A DNA stretch of 64,000 nucleotides from Akebia trifoliata. Taxonomy: Eukaryota; Streptophyta; Magnoliopsida; Ranunculales; Lardizabalaceae. The first letter of the stretch is position 1. Every line of letters begins with the position of its first letter. Under the pieces are notes generated by a model that ran no database searches, was not told the DNA's origin, and was given only the letters and a program-made list of their open reading frames with translations. Positions 10,797 through 22,147 of this stretch are shown one piece after another. The stretch spans positions 9,345,658-9,409,657 of the forward strand of contig CM030704.1 in assembly GCA_017979445.1 (NCBI GenBank), written 5' to 3'. The position numbers and the translations under genes were made by a program.

Positions 10797-12270
10797 GTGT
10801 CCCAAGATCCAATTGTAGTAGGGACATGGGAAAATATGTCAAAGATATTCTGGCACCAATACAAGTACATTACCGAGATCGAAACTTCTTGAATGGATTT
10901 AGAATCCACTGATTAGAAGAATGGGAAAACATTTACTGATTTTATTAGTCGTTGGAGGGCTAAGGTTGCACAAATGTGGGATAGACCATCAAAAGAGGAA
11001 CAAGTAACGATCATATTGAAAAATTTCTCGCAAGGGTCTGCTCAGCATTTAGTTGCCCAGTATCTCCCCACTTTCAAATCCCTGTTACAAGCTAGAAGTC
11101 AACTTGAGGATGCTTTTGTCTCTGGGATCCTTTCCAACTCTTCCGACAACAAAGTCAAAAAATCCTTCACTAATTTCAAATCAATGTCAACCATGCTTAT
11201 ATAGCCAATACTTCCACCACCTCAGTTCAACCCCCAGCTTGAACCAATAATCAGGTAAATTCGGGTAGAGCCCCCCTCGACAGTTCATAAATCTAGGGAT
11301 GACCCTTACTGTAGCCTTCTAGAAACTATTGAAAAAAGAACTTCTCACCCCTGTTACAAGCTGGAAGCCAACTTGAGGATGCTTTTGTCTCTAGGATCCT
11401 TTCCAACTCTTCTGACAACAAAGTCAAAAAATCCTTCACTAATTTCAAATCAATGTCAACCATGCTTATATAGCCAATACTTCCACCACCTCAGTTCAAC
11501 CCCCAGCTTGAACCAATAATCAAGTAAATTCGGGTAGAGCCCCCCTCGACAGTTCATAAATCTAGGGATGACCCTTACTATAGCCTTCTAGAAACTATTG
11601 AAAAAATAACTTCTCACCCCTCTCCAACCTCAACCTCTGCCAAACCCCCTACCAGCTTCATATAACCATAATGTCTTTTACGAATTCCATCAAAACCCTG
11701 GTCATCATACTGATCGATGCATTTCTCTCCGCCATGCCATCCAAAACCTCATTGATGATAAAAAAAAGTTATCATACCTATTCCAACACCGTCAAATGTC
11801 ATCACCAATCCACTACTTGTATATCAACCTCCGCCAACACTGAATATGGTCTCCAACACCCAATTACCATTCGACCCAATCTCTCTCATCCACCCAATCT
11901 ACTCCAAATTGTCCAGTTATCCCCTTGTCGGAATAGCTTTCACTGACGAAGTCTATGCCACAAGCCATAAGTCATTTGATCTAGTCGAGATGAGATATAC
12001 TGTCTCTCCCCACCTCTCTACGATAGCCCATCATATACCAACTATCTCTTGGCACAAATGATCTCAAAAAATCTATTCTCTATTACAGATGAAGATCCTT
12101 ACTTGTTGGCTAAAGAAAACGAGTCATTTTTACTCTCTTGTGATGAAGTCAAGCACGTAACACGGGGAGGTAGAGTCTTTAAACTACCAGAACTCAGCGT
12201 TGACGATCCAACAACCTTGGCAAGGAAAGAAAAAGTGGATCCCATCAAGGAAACCATTTAAGAGGATGAT
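10797..12270 (+). pseudogene. Broken gag region of element B (Tat-type)
   Basis: At 10920-11200 the reading 'KTFTDFISRWRAKVAQMWD', then 'QYLPTFKSLLQARSQLEDAF', matches the gag of element A at 2240-2450. Further on, 11660-11760 reads 'CHHTDRCISLRHAIQNLIDD'-like across frames, the CxxH..C knuckle and its following helix. Later pieces (11846-12261) cover the linker before the protease. Several stops and frame changes are present. It is interrupted by a 269-bp tandem duplication. Confidence 0.75.
11081..11618 (+). repeat. Tandem duplication, two copies of 269 bp within gag
   Basis: 11081-11349 and 11350-11618 are almost identical, each starting 'cctgttacaagct' and ending 'cttctcac'. By eye they differ at a handful of places, mostly C/T or G/A changes. 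The second copy disrupts the gag reading and must be younger than most other damage in the element. Confidence 0.92.
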
Positions 12271-12273
12271 GTC

Positions 12274-13203
12274 GTGATCAAACAACTAAAAAAGGCAGGC
12301 GCCAACATTTTAGTTTGGGATTTGCTCATGGCCTCCACAGCCCATAGGAAAGCTATTCTCAAAGCATTAAGTGCAACCCAAGTTTCCCTCGACAGTTTCC
12401 CTGATCAACTGGCTAGTATAGTAAGGGCGACCTATGTCAAAAATAATTTATCTTTCTCGGACTCAGACCTCCCAAAAGAAGGGTTGAGCCACACAAAGCC
12501 GCTACATATCATAGTTGACTGCAATGGAATGAGAGTCCCTCTAGTTTTGATAGATAATGGAAGTGTACTAAATATTTGTTCTTTGAAGATTGTAACTTGC
12601 CTCGGGTTCAAAGTAGAAGACTTCAAACCAACTAGCCAAGGTGTTAGAGCTTACGATAATACCAAAAGGGATGTACTGGGGACTTTGCACCTATAACTAT
12701 CCACGGGTATGATAGATTTTCTTGTAGAATTTCAAAATTTAGATATTCAGTCTTCATTCAACCTATTATTAGGAAGACCGTGGCTGCATCAAATAAAAAT
12801 CGTACCTTCAACTCTCCATCAAAATATTAAATTCATCAAGGATAGTTTAGTGATCGATAGTTTAGTGATCACATTTCATGGGGATATCAAAATTGTGGGG
12901 ATTGTGAAAGACATAGAAACCAAGGATAAATCACTGCTTGAAATTCAACCCGAACAACAAGAAATACAACTCAGCAGGTTTGAATTTGAAAATATTCATG
13001 TTGTTAAATGGGATAATTCTACAAAAAAGCTCGTTCCCATCGATAATACATTCAGTTGTTGCGTGGCCAGTATGTTCAAAAGCATGAGATTCTTCCTAGG
13101 CATGGGCTTGGGTCGTAGACAACAGGGGATCAAAGCTACCCCAACCATTCAAAAAGTAGTTGGGACATTCAGATTGGGGTATAAACCTATCAAAGAAAAT
13201 TGA
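12274..13203 (+). pseudogene. Aspartic protease region of element B with a G-patch-like motif
   Basis: The reading 'LHIIVDCNGMRVPLVLIDNG' followed by SVLNI has the IDNGS form of the retroviral-type protease active site seen in Tat/Ogre elements (D at the usual catalytic place). Next come 'VLGTLHL', then after a UAA at 12694, 'FLVEFQNLDIQSSFNLLLGR' and PWLHQ, the end of the protease domain. 'FFLGMGLGRRQQGIKA' at about 13090-13135 resembles the G-patch motif found at this place in the family. At least one stop breaks the frame. Confidence 0.82.
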
Positions 13204-13255
13204 ACCCGATATTGGAAGATAAGGAAAGATAAGGCAAACACGATGAGACAATGGT

Positions 13256-15015
13256 ATGTTATCTAGTCATATTAGGCCTACTAAGTCTGTCGAGTCTAGA
13301 GTAAGTCCTGTCTCCCCATCTATCTTTAATGAAATAGAAGAAGTTTCTGATTACCCCGAGTGCAATAATGATTTAACTAATAATCCGACTTCGAAGGACG
13401 AATCTTCTTACGAAGAGACTCGTATCGAATTAATTAAATTACTTAAACAAGAAGATGGATGTCAGGCTCAACCTGTAATGAAAGAAACAGAACTAGCTAA
13501 TCTCGAGACTAAAGAAAATCCTCAAGAGATTCAAATTGAAGTTACCTTATCTCCCGATGAACACAAAGAGATAGTGGATTTGCTCAGAAAGTTGAAAGAC
13601 GTATTTGCGTGGTCGTATGAGGACATGCCAGGAGTAAGTATAAATATCGTTCAACATCGAATTTCATTGCATCCCAATGCTCGGCCAATAAACTAGAAAC
13701 TCCAACGTATGAAGCTAGAATAGACTTTAAAAATTAAGGAAGATGTCACTAAGCAGATCAGTGTCAGATTCTTGAAAGTGGTGGAGTACCCAGAATGGAT
13801 TGCTAATGTAGTCGTAGTTCCCAAAAAAGATGGGAACGTGAGAATGTGCGTGGATTTCAGAGATTTAAATAAGACAAGTCCAAATGATAGCTTTTTGTTG
13901 CCTCATATAGATGTATTGGTCGACAATACAGCAGGACATGTCATGCTTTCGTTTATGGATGGATTTTCAGGATACAACCAAATAAAGATGGATCCTTGTG
14001 ACATGCAAAATACATCATTCATCACATAATGGGGAATTTTTTATTACAAAGTTATGTCTTTTGGTTTAAAGAACACTAGGGCCACCTATCAGAGAGCAGC
14101 TACAACCTTATTGCACGACATGATACATAAGGAAGTTGAGATTTATTTAGATGACATGATAGTGAAATCCAAAGAACAATCGGGATACGTCGCTGCACTA
14201 GAGAAGTTTCTCATAAGGATTCAAAAATACCAGTTATGCCTTAACCCGCAAAAGTACGTATTCGAAGTAACTTCTGAAAAATTATTGGGATTCGTGATCA
14301 GTCAAAGAGGGATTGAAGTGGACCTTGAAAAGATCAAAACTATACAAGAAATGACACCTTCTAAGACTGAAAAGTAGATTCGAGGGTTCTTAGGTAGAAT
14401 TCAATATGTCAGCAAATTCATCGTTCAGCTCACCAATGTGTGCGAACTTATATTCAAGCTTCTCAAGAAGAACGAGCCAACAATATGAAGTGAGCAATGC
14501 CAAAAAGCCTTCGATCAAGTTAAGAAGTATTTCTCAAATCCACCCTAGGTGAACCTCTTCTCCTTTAATTGTCAGTCACAGAATAAGCTATGGGATGCAT
14601 GTTGGCATAGTACGACAAAGGCAGTCACAAATAGATGGCTATCTATTATATCAATAAGAAGATGTTGGCGTACGAACAAAGGTAATAAGCTCTCGAAAAG
14701 ACTTTCCTAGCACTAGTATGGGTTACTCAAAGGCTTCGACATTACATGTTCTCCCATTCAGTCATTTTGTTATCTCGGATGGACCCTCTAAAATATATAT
14801 TCGAAAAGTCGGCATTGACAGGAAGAACTACACGTTGGTTATTGTTGTTATCAGAATTCAACATTACGCATGTTACACAAAAGTCTATCAAGGGAAGAGT
14901 AGTATCAAAATACCTTGCTGATCATCATCCAATGGCAAAAGGAACTAGACATATTGATCAATTCCTAGATGAAAATATCTTGAACCTTGAAGAAAAATCA
15001 AGAGACCAAGTATGG
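13256..15015 (+). pseudogene. Reverse transcriptase and RNase H region of element B
   Basis: Order of motifs: 'KLKDVFAWSYEDMPG' (about 13590), 'VVVVPKKDGNVRMCVDFRDL' followed by NK (RT motifs 1-2), 'GFSGYNQIKMDP', 'MSFGLKN', 'EIYLDDMIVKSKEQ' at about 14140 (YLDD in place of the usual YVDD), then 'KLLGFVISQRGIEVD' and the thumb. From about 14390 to 15010 the gypsy RNase H is readable only across stops. Stops at 13695, 14027 and 14375 make it non-coding. The wording of these motifs fits the Tat clade of Ty3/gypsy. Confidence 0.88.
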
Positions 15016-15690
15016 TAGTTATACTTCGATGGAGCGACGAATCAGAATGGGTATGGAATAGGGGTAGTCTTGTTCTCTCCCGAAGGATGCCACATTCCAA
15101 TTATTATTAAGCTAGTTTTTTCCAATACGAATAATGCAGCTGAATACGAAGCGTGCATCGTCAGACTCAAGGCTGCTTTGAATCTAGGTATCACAGAAAT
15201 TGAAGTATTTGGAGATTCAGCCTTGGTCATACATCAATCGTTGGAAGAATGAAAAACTAAGAATGTGAAATTGATACCCTATCACGAATATCTGTTATAT
15301 TTAGTAAGGAAGTTTAACACCATCCTGTTCCAACATCTGTCAGGGGAAGAGAACAGATTCCCTGATGCTTTGGCTATTCTTTCTTCAATAATCTATTTGC
15401 CTTCAGGCATGGAACTAAGGCCTATCACAATCAAAATTAAAGATAAACCTGCATATTGCTATCAGGTCGACATTGCTGCTCGACTCCCTGATGGAAAGCC
15501 AAGGTACACTGACATCCAGAAAGTATTGGAAAAACAAGAGTTCCCAGTTGAAGCATCAATGAAAGAACGACAAACCATACTGAGATTCACCTCCCAGTTC
15601 ATCTTGTATGCAGGAAACTTATATAAAAGGTCTTATGATGGAATTCATTTGTCATATGTTGACAAAAATCAAGTTGAACGATAATGGAAG
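15016..15690 (+). pseudogene. Additional RNase H domain and linker of element B
   Basis: 'LYFDGATNQNGYGIGVVL', then 'NNAAEYEACIVRLKAALNLG' and 'EVFGDSALVIHQ', forms a second RNase H with the D...E...D pattern, placed after the normal one. A second RNase H of this archaeal-like type downstream of the gypsy RNase H is known as a mark of the Tat lineage. The linker then reads 'VRKFNTILFQHLSGEENRFP' and DALA. A stop at 15250 splits it. Confidence 0.8.
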
Positions 15691-16743
15691 AGTTGCATTC
15701 TGGAGACTATGGACCGCATATGAGTGGGAAAATGTTAGCCAAACGAATCATGAGATAGAGGTATTATTGGCCAACAATGGAAATATATTGTCATCACCTG
15801 ATTAAGACCTGCCATAAATGTCAAGTACATGCTAACCTCATACATGTACCTCCATCTTAGTTAGTTGGTTTGACTTCGCCATAGCCATTTTCTGTCTGGA
15901 GAATCGATATAATTGGCAAAATCACACCTAAAACATCGAATGGACAAATAAATTTAGTGGCCATAGATTATTTTACAAAATGGGTGGAGGCCACTTTGTA
16001 TATTGTCCTTACTGCAACCAAAGTTGTCAAGTTCATCCAAGAACATATTATCAGCCGATATGGGGTACCTTCTGAATTGATATCTGATAACAGGTCACAC
16101 TTCAAAGTTGAAGTTACTACTTTGTGTGCAAAGTTCAAGATCCGACACCACAAATCATCACCCTACCGTTCCTAGACTAACGGAGCAGTTGAAGCAGCTA
16201 ATAAGAATCTCAAGACAATCATCAGGAAGATGTGTCTATCGCATAGAGATTGGTATGAAAAATTACCATTTGCACTCTAGGTATACCGCACTTCGATACG
16301 ATCTTCCACTGTAGCCACCCCTTATTCATTAGTGTACGGAATGGAAGTTGTTCTACCAGTTGAAATGAAAATCCTGTCCCTCAGAATTCTAATGGAAAGT
16401 CAACTATCAGAAGCCGACTAAGTTCGTTACCGATACGAAGAATAGAATTTAATCAATAAAAAATAACTTAGAGCCCTGTACCACGTGCAAGCTTATCAGA
16501 GAAGAGTCGCTCGGGCATTTGATAAAAAAGGTTAAAATTCGTGACTTACAAGTTGGAGATTTGGTACTTAAAGAAAACCAAGCACCCATCTTCGATCCTA
16601 GAGGTAAATTCAAGCTCAATTAGGGAGGTCTCTTCATTATCAAATAGGTACTACCTGGGAAAGCTGTCAAACTCCAAGATCACGATGGCATTGAATTACC
16701 AGAATTGACAAACCTTGACCAGATCAAGCGGTACTACATTTGA
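15691..16743 (+). pseudogene. Integrase region and pol end of element B
   Basis: An HHCC-type region is readable across frames ('GPHMSGKMLAKRIM', 'CHKCQVHANLIHVPPS', 15690-15860). The catalytic core follows: 'AIDYFTKWVEAT' (first D, about 15963), 'GVPSELISDN' (second D, about 16085) and 'NGAVEAANKN' (E, about 16190). After that come 'VYGMEVVLPVEM' and the decayed C-terminus. The end 'DQIKRYYI' stops at 16741. Multiple in-frame stops are present. Confidence 0.85.
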
Positions 16744-17150
16744 GGAGGCCATATTTGGTCGAACCAATTTGCTTGTTACCAGTTAAATATTTCCTTTCTC
16801 AGCCTCTTGTAGTTATTAAAAAAAATCTTTTTCTTTCTCAGCCCGATCACTTAACCTAAGGAAGGAAAATTTTTGAACAACGTTTTGGTCCAATTCCAAA
16901 ATTCTGGGGTACGTAGGTAACTTGAGAAGTTACTTTAGGTCCAACCAGTTAAAAAAAATGTTCCCCCACAAAGAGAGAAAATATATATATAATTTGTCAA
17001 AATGGGGAGGGAAGAGAAAATTATTTTAAAGGAATGCCACACTAGGGGCATTCGAGTTCTTGAGCCTCAAAATTCTTTTCTTATTGTGCTTAGTCCTAAG
17101 TTTATTTATAGAAGTTCTAAGTACCGCATGAAAAGGTCGAGGATAATAGC
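16744..17150 (+). other. 3' tail of element B, first part
   Basis: It begins 'ggaggccatatttggtcgaa' and continues 'ggggtacgtaggtaacttga' and 'cactaggggcattcgagttc'. These match 3830-4290 in element A in the same order. The match breaks near 17100, where sequence of another repeat starts. Confidence 0.65.
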
Positions 17151-19949
17151 TGTGGTGCCTCGCCAAACGCTAACACAAATCTCCATGTCAGATTTTGAGG
17201 TACTACGTGGCATGTCGAAATTTTGGCATAGTCTCCTCTGTTTATGTTAGCATTCCAAGGCGTTCAACCTACACCTGATAAACGACATACAATCCTACAT
17301 ATATGCATATAAAATATAATACTAACGAAAGCCTATATACATCTAATAACGTACGAAAGATCAGAGTATGAAAGAATAACTAGAATACAAGATTATACAA
17401 ATATTCCTCACTCTAACAAAAGTCCTAACGCTCACCACTAGGGGCTATAACCCCAATACTCACCAAGTGATGGACTTTGGTCATCTATCTGACCCACCAG
17501 ATGGTCTCCACTCGCTGGTTCTACGCCCGTCCCGCCAACTGCAGACTCTGAAGCTAAAAAAAATAGGAAGGAACGGGTGAGTAACAATGGTTACCTAGTA
17601 AGGAAACAATCAATTTCTGCTAATAACCCCTCCTAACATGAAAAAATAAACATACTGAATCATTTTAAAATATACAAAATTTTACAGAGAAAACTACGAT
17701 TAACTGGTACATATAGCCAGGGATGAGCAACTAAACATTTTTAAACTGACATTACATTAATCAACAGTACTCACTATAGCATTTTCTTTATATACAAATC
17801 TAGTTGATCAAATAGAAACATTAAACATGCATTTCATTTTATATATCAAAATAAAATAACAGATACATAATACATTATGGTGGAGTATTGGAATTAGAGA
17901 GTTGAGATTCACGACTGGATCGCTCGTAGTTGGGACATGATGTCACAATTCTTCTTTGACTTTTAGTTCCTAATTTTGTGGCCGGTTGCTGCACTTACCA
18001 CACTTGGTTGACCATTTATCCAGTTCAGGCTGCCCGTTTGACGTGACTGTAAGCAATGAGTCTCTTTTCGATGTGTCAGAACGTTCGACTACTGTAGATT
18101 GTTAGTAATCACTGACTAATCATCTTTGTCTATGTCTATCAGGCGTGCATGTGATTCCCAAATATACAAACCATTCGTATACAACCACCTTTACATAACA
18201 AGTTCACTGATAAAGATAGACAAGAATAACCCGGATTCCAATTGTGACTCCACTCTCATACGAGTCCCATACCACGTATGAGCTTGGTGGTCCCTACCGT
18301 ACATCCCAGGATAGTACACCATTCCAGATGATATGACGCACTATCCTTTCAGGTATTTACAGACTCTTTAACAGCTCACAAAATAGCTACATATATATAT
18401 TATTTTCATTTGAAAACAAAAAGAAATTAATAATACAAGATTGAGAATGGATATCCAGTTTCCTACCATGCAAGTGTGACTACATGACCTAAAATAAATA
18501 ACAAAACAGATAAGTAAACAGCGTCTCGCGCTAACAGAAAGTAAATAAACATGCAACTAGTAACATTATCCATGAATATCTGTTCACCAACCTACACACC
18601 ACACAATAATGTAAAATGCAGACATCATCCCTCGGGTGTGATTATGACATTTTACTATTTCATACCCTTTTTCCCTTTTTTCAATTTTTACAGTTTTCAA
18701 TATCTTAAATAAAATATCCATTTTCTAATATTCATTAACTCAATATGAGTTCATTGAATATTAAATCATATTTTTCAATTATATAATTTATTTGTATCAA
18801 TAATATTAAAAAAATATAAATTTTATATCAAAACGGGGTCCGAGTAGTGCACAAGACCCAACTGATGGAAATAACCCGTTAAAATACCCTACCCACGTAT
18901 AATTTGTTAAAAAATACAATTAAACATATCAAACATGCAATTTCTGGCGTGAATTTTGAAATAACAAAAGAATTTTATATTTTGGAAATACATCAAAAAT
19001 TTCGATAAAATTCTAAATGCAATTTTCACAATCTATGATTACTAATAGAAATTGAGAGTTCCTTACTATCTCTGTGTAAGATAATCGAAGCGCGTGCACG
19101 GAAATCGAGGCGAATGGCACAAAAATAGAGATGGATTGAATTTCGAGATGACTAATTTTTGAAACCAGCCCGGTAGTTCCGAAGATCTCGATGTGGTCGT
19201 CCTTTCTCCTTTCTGCGATGGAAGACGATTTGACCCCGAAACAGGTGAAATTTGATGTCGAAGTTTTGAAACCCCTGTATATATATATATATATATATAT
19301 AGATGGCTGATTTTTGACGATACGGGGTGAAAAAGATGAGAAAACAGAAATAACTTGAGTGGATTTTGTAGAGAATACGGCTGCGGACGTTTCTCCCTTC
19401 TACGTCGGTCGACGACGGCAAACCACTTTTCGTAGATCTAACGTTGAAGTTAAAATTTTTTTTTTTTTTAAAACTTGCGTTGGCTATTGGACGGGTTGGA
19501 AAAGACGAGTTTAAAAAAAAAATTAAAATTTTATTTATATAAAATTTGGGACGAAATCAGTATTTCTCTTATTATTTTGATCGATGATAACTTGACCGTC
19601 CGGACTTCAAAAGTGACGAATGAATACTTTATTTCGCCTAATTTTTCGTTACAGATCTAATGGTATAGTTAATTTCTAAAAATTATGTCTCTATCAAAAG
19701 TTTACATTTTCTTGAGGTAATCCCTCAAATTGACGTCATTTTTGTTTTTGACGATAATTCGACTTTTTGCGCTTCAAAAATGACAAATAAATAGTCCATG
19801 TTTAATAATTTTTCATTATGAACCCAATGGTATAATCGAATCTTAATAATTCTTACTCTAGTAAAAAGTCACTATTTTAGCCTAGTCCGACTCAGTAATT
19901 GAGGATTTTGTAATTTTTCTATTTGGACTCGCACTTGAACGTGCTTACA
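17151..19949 (-). repeat. Chromovirus-type LTR, minus strand, related to the solo LTR in B55 intron 6
   Basis: It shares ordered blocks with 40497-43067: 'gtgagtaac', 'gagagttgag..tcacgactg', 'ttagttcct', 'ggcgtgcatgtgat', 'cccggattcc' and 'tttaacagctcac' (the counterpart there being 'tttaataaatcac'). Read on the minus strand it would start TGTAAGCACG (19949) and end GGCACCACA (17151). The flanking five bases (ATAGC and GGCTA) do not match, so the ends are provisional. It separates the two halves of the element B tail and so is younger than B. Confidence 0.5.
19278..19301. repeat. (TA)n microsatellite
   Basis: Twelve TA units lie within the LTR-like repeat. No other signal is attached. Confidence 0.9.
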
Positions 19950-20029
19950 GGCTAAAGTATATTTTTCGATCATTTTGAATCTAATGGTGATGTCAGATTC
20001 CATTAAAAATGATCAGAAACCTCATAAAA

Positions 20030-21065
20030 TTTTACCCCTAAGTCCCACTTTCAAGATTTTCTTAAAATTCCATTATTTATTTTTTCTTGAGATACGAATT
20101 GAAAACTCGGAATTTTACAATAGTAAGCAAAAATCAGGTAGTTACTTCAGAAAAGAAGAAAAGAAAAAAAAAGCCTACGAAGTTGAAAATTTGGAAGGGC
20201 GACTTAGGCAAAAATTAAGACAAGCTCGTAAGGTTGAAAATCCGAAAGGACGGTCTTGACAGTAATCAAAGTAAAGAAAAATAAAATTATAAACTCGCTA
20301 GATCGAAAACTTGAAAATACGATCTAGGCAAAAATTAGAACATGCTCACTAGATTGAAAACTTGAAAAGACAATCTAGACCAAAGATAGAGTAATCAAAA
20401 GAAAATCTCCATCAAGTCGAGAATTTGAAAAGATGCGGCGAGTCAGAACATTAGAAGTTTGAATGACCAAGCTTCAATACTCAGCTTAAATCAGGCAAAG
20501 ACTCAGAAACCACATATATCGCTTTTACGACTGATCTGAAAAGTTTACTTTCTTAAGTGAGCCAAAGGGAAAAAAACGTGATCTTCGAGATGAATATCAA
20601 AAATGAATATTTGTTTCCAACAATTGAGCCTGACTCATGATCTTCAATAAAGTTAATATTAAAAGTGAATCTTTATTGCACTTGTGGTAATTCAAGACTT
20701 ATAATTTTCATATTGAGGGGCACTTCTCTTTTTGTTTGGAAACATATTTATTTCCCCCTACATTAGGGGCATGTCTTTTCAAAACGTGTTCAATTATCCC
20801 TAGTGTAAGGTCCTATCGAATTAGGAACATTTTTTGTTCTTAAGCCTAATCAATTCCACCCCCAAAGGATAAGGAAAATATGAAATTAAAGGTTACCCTT
20901 TCAATAACATTTTTTGAAAATCTTTGAGGTTCAAAGAAAGTTAAAATGTTGACTTGACCTTAAAAAAAATGGTTCCTATGGAATGAGATTTTACTCCAAT
21001 CTTTTACTCAGACCCGCCTCAAATTTTGCTCAGACCTGTTGAGATTCTTTCTTGGATTTTGCTCA
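20030..21065 (+). other. 3' tail of element B, second part
   Basis: 'gttgaaaatttggaagggcg' with 'acttaggcaaaaatt', and three more such units to about 20400, repeat the tail units of element A at 4430-4620. 'aggggcatgtctttt' blocks and 'tttgctcagacc' runs follow, the latter like the 'gctcagat' array at 8735-8945. No LTR of the family follows. The tail ends where the inverted-repeat element at 21071 begins. Confidence 0.55.
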
Positions 21066-21070
21066 GACCC

Positions 21071-21470
21071 GAGGCTATGTTTGGATTGAGAGAAAATGAG
21101 AGAAGAAAAACTCAATTTCTCTCCACCATGTTTGGATTGACTGGAGAGAACTTTGTACAACTTTGAAATTTTAAAATATCATAAAAGATATCTAGGGGTA
21201 GAGTTAGAATTGTAAAATATTTTATAAGATTTTCTCTCAATTTATCTCCTCTTCTTTCCACTTTTGGAGAGAAAGATAACTAACATTTTTTTCTCTCTTC
21301 TTCTCTCCAATTCTTTTCTCTTCTCTCCCCACTTAACAATCTAAACAAGAGAAATTGAGAGAAACTCATTTATTTATTTTTCTATTATCTCCATTTCTCT
21401 TAATCCAAACACAATGTAAATGGATTTTTCTTCTCTCCACTTCTCTCAATTCAAATACAACGTAAATGGA
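21071..21470. mobile_element. Inverted-repeat (MITE-like) element upstream of the B55 gene
   Basis: The left end 'tatgtttggattgagagaa' pairs with the right end 'ttctctcaattcaaatacaa' in reverse complement with few mismatches. A second, inner pair ('ggattgactggagaga' and 'tctctcttctctcc'-rich sequence) gives a long imperfect hairpin rich in GAGA and TCTC. There is no coding capacity. A target-site duplication could not be set with confidence, so the superfamily is open. Confidence 0.5.
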
Positions 21471-22032
21471 TTTCTTTCTTACGAATGCTACTATATGAAT
21501 GGGGTGCTATAAGAAAATGCGACAATAAAATTTATTTTATGTGGTTCCCCTTCATGTTTATGTCCAAAAGACCTTTCCCCGAAATATACAAACACAAAGA
21601 TATGCTCTTCGTTCTCTCGCAGCCGTACATCACAAGATCAGTTACGTCTCATCGGGTGAAGGTAGGGAATTATTTACAAAAAATGCCCTCATCCAAATAT
21701 TAAAAAAATAAAAAATATCGATAGTATTATAGATTTAGTCAAGTCCGAGTCGCTGTTAGAAGAGTGCATGTGTTCCTTAAAGTGGTTAAAACCAGAACAC
21801 ATTTCCATCTCCGTTATTTTCTTCCATTAAAAAAAGAGGAGAGAGAGATTCCCAACGTTGTTCTTCACACCCTCTCCGAGTCCCTATCTACACGTGTATG
21901 GTCGCATGGAGAATCGAAAACCAGCACTCATGCATTTCTGTACAAGATCGAAGCTATGATCTTCTGATAAAACATTCGTGATCGAGAGATCGTTGATGCC
22001 TTGAGTTGATTTGGCTGTAAATTCGTTCAAAA
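21471..22032 (+). promoter_or_regulatory. Presumed promoter and 5' untranslated region of the B55 gene
   Basis: This is the single-copy-looking stretch between the last repeat and the start codon. It includes a purine-rich block (about 21828-21852, 'aaaaaaagaggagagagag') and then pyrimidine-rich sequence, common around plant transcription starts. No convincing TATA box was found. Three upstream ATGs occur after 21890. The first (21898) opens a 27-codon reading frame that closes at 21981, before the main start. Whether it is in the transcript is unknown. Confidence 0.4.
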
Positions 22033-22147
22033 ATGAATGGTGGAGGAGACAATGAGACCATCGCTCCAGCAGGACCTCCACAGCCATTAGAGTGGAAATT
22101 CTCTCAGGTTTTTGGGGAACGAACAGCAGGGGAAGAGGTTCAGGAAG
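22033..22147 (+). CDS. PP2A-B55: B55 exon 1 (residues 1-38)
   Basis: It starts [12 protein letters not shown] and runs into the conserved N-terminal strand '[19 protein letters not shown]'. The donor GTATGA splits a valine codon after its first base. Only the first dozen residues are variable in the family. Confidence 0.95.
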
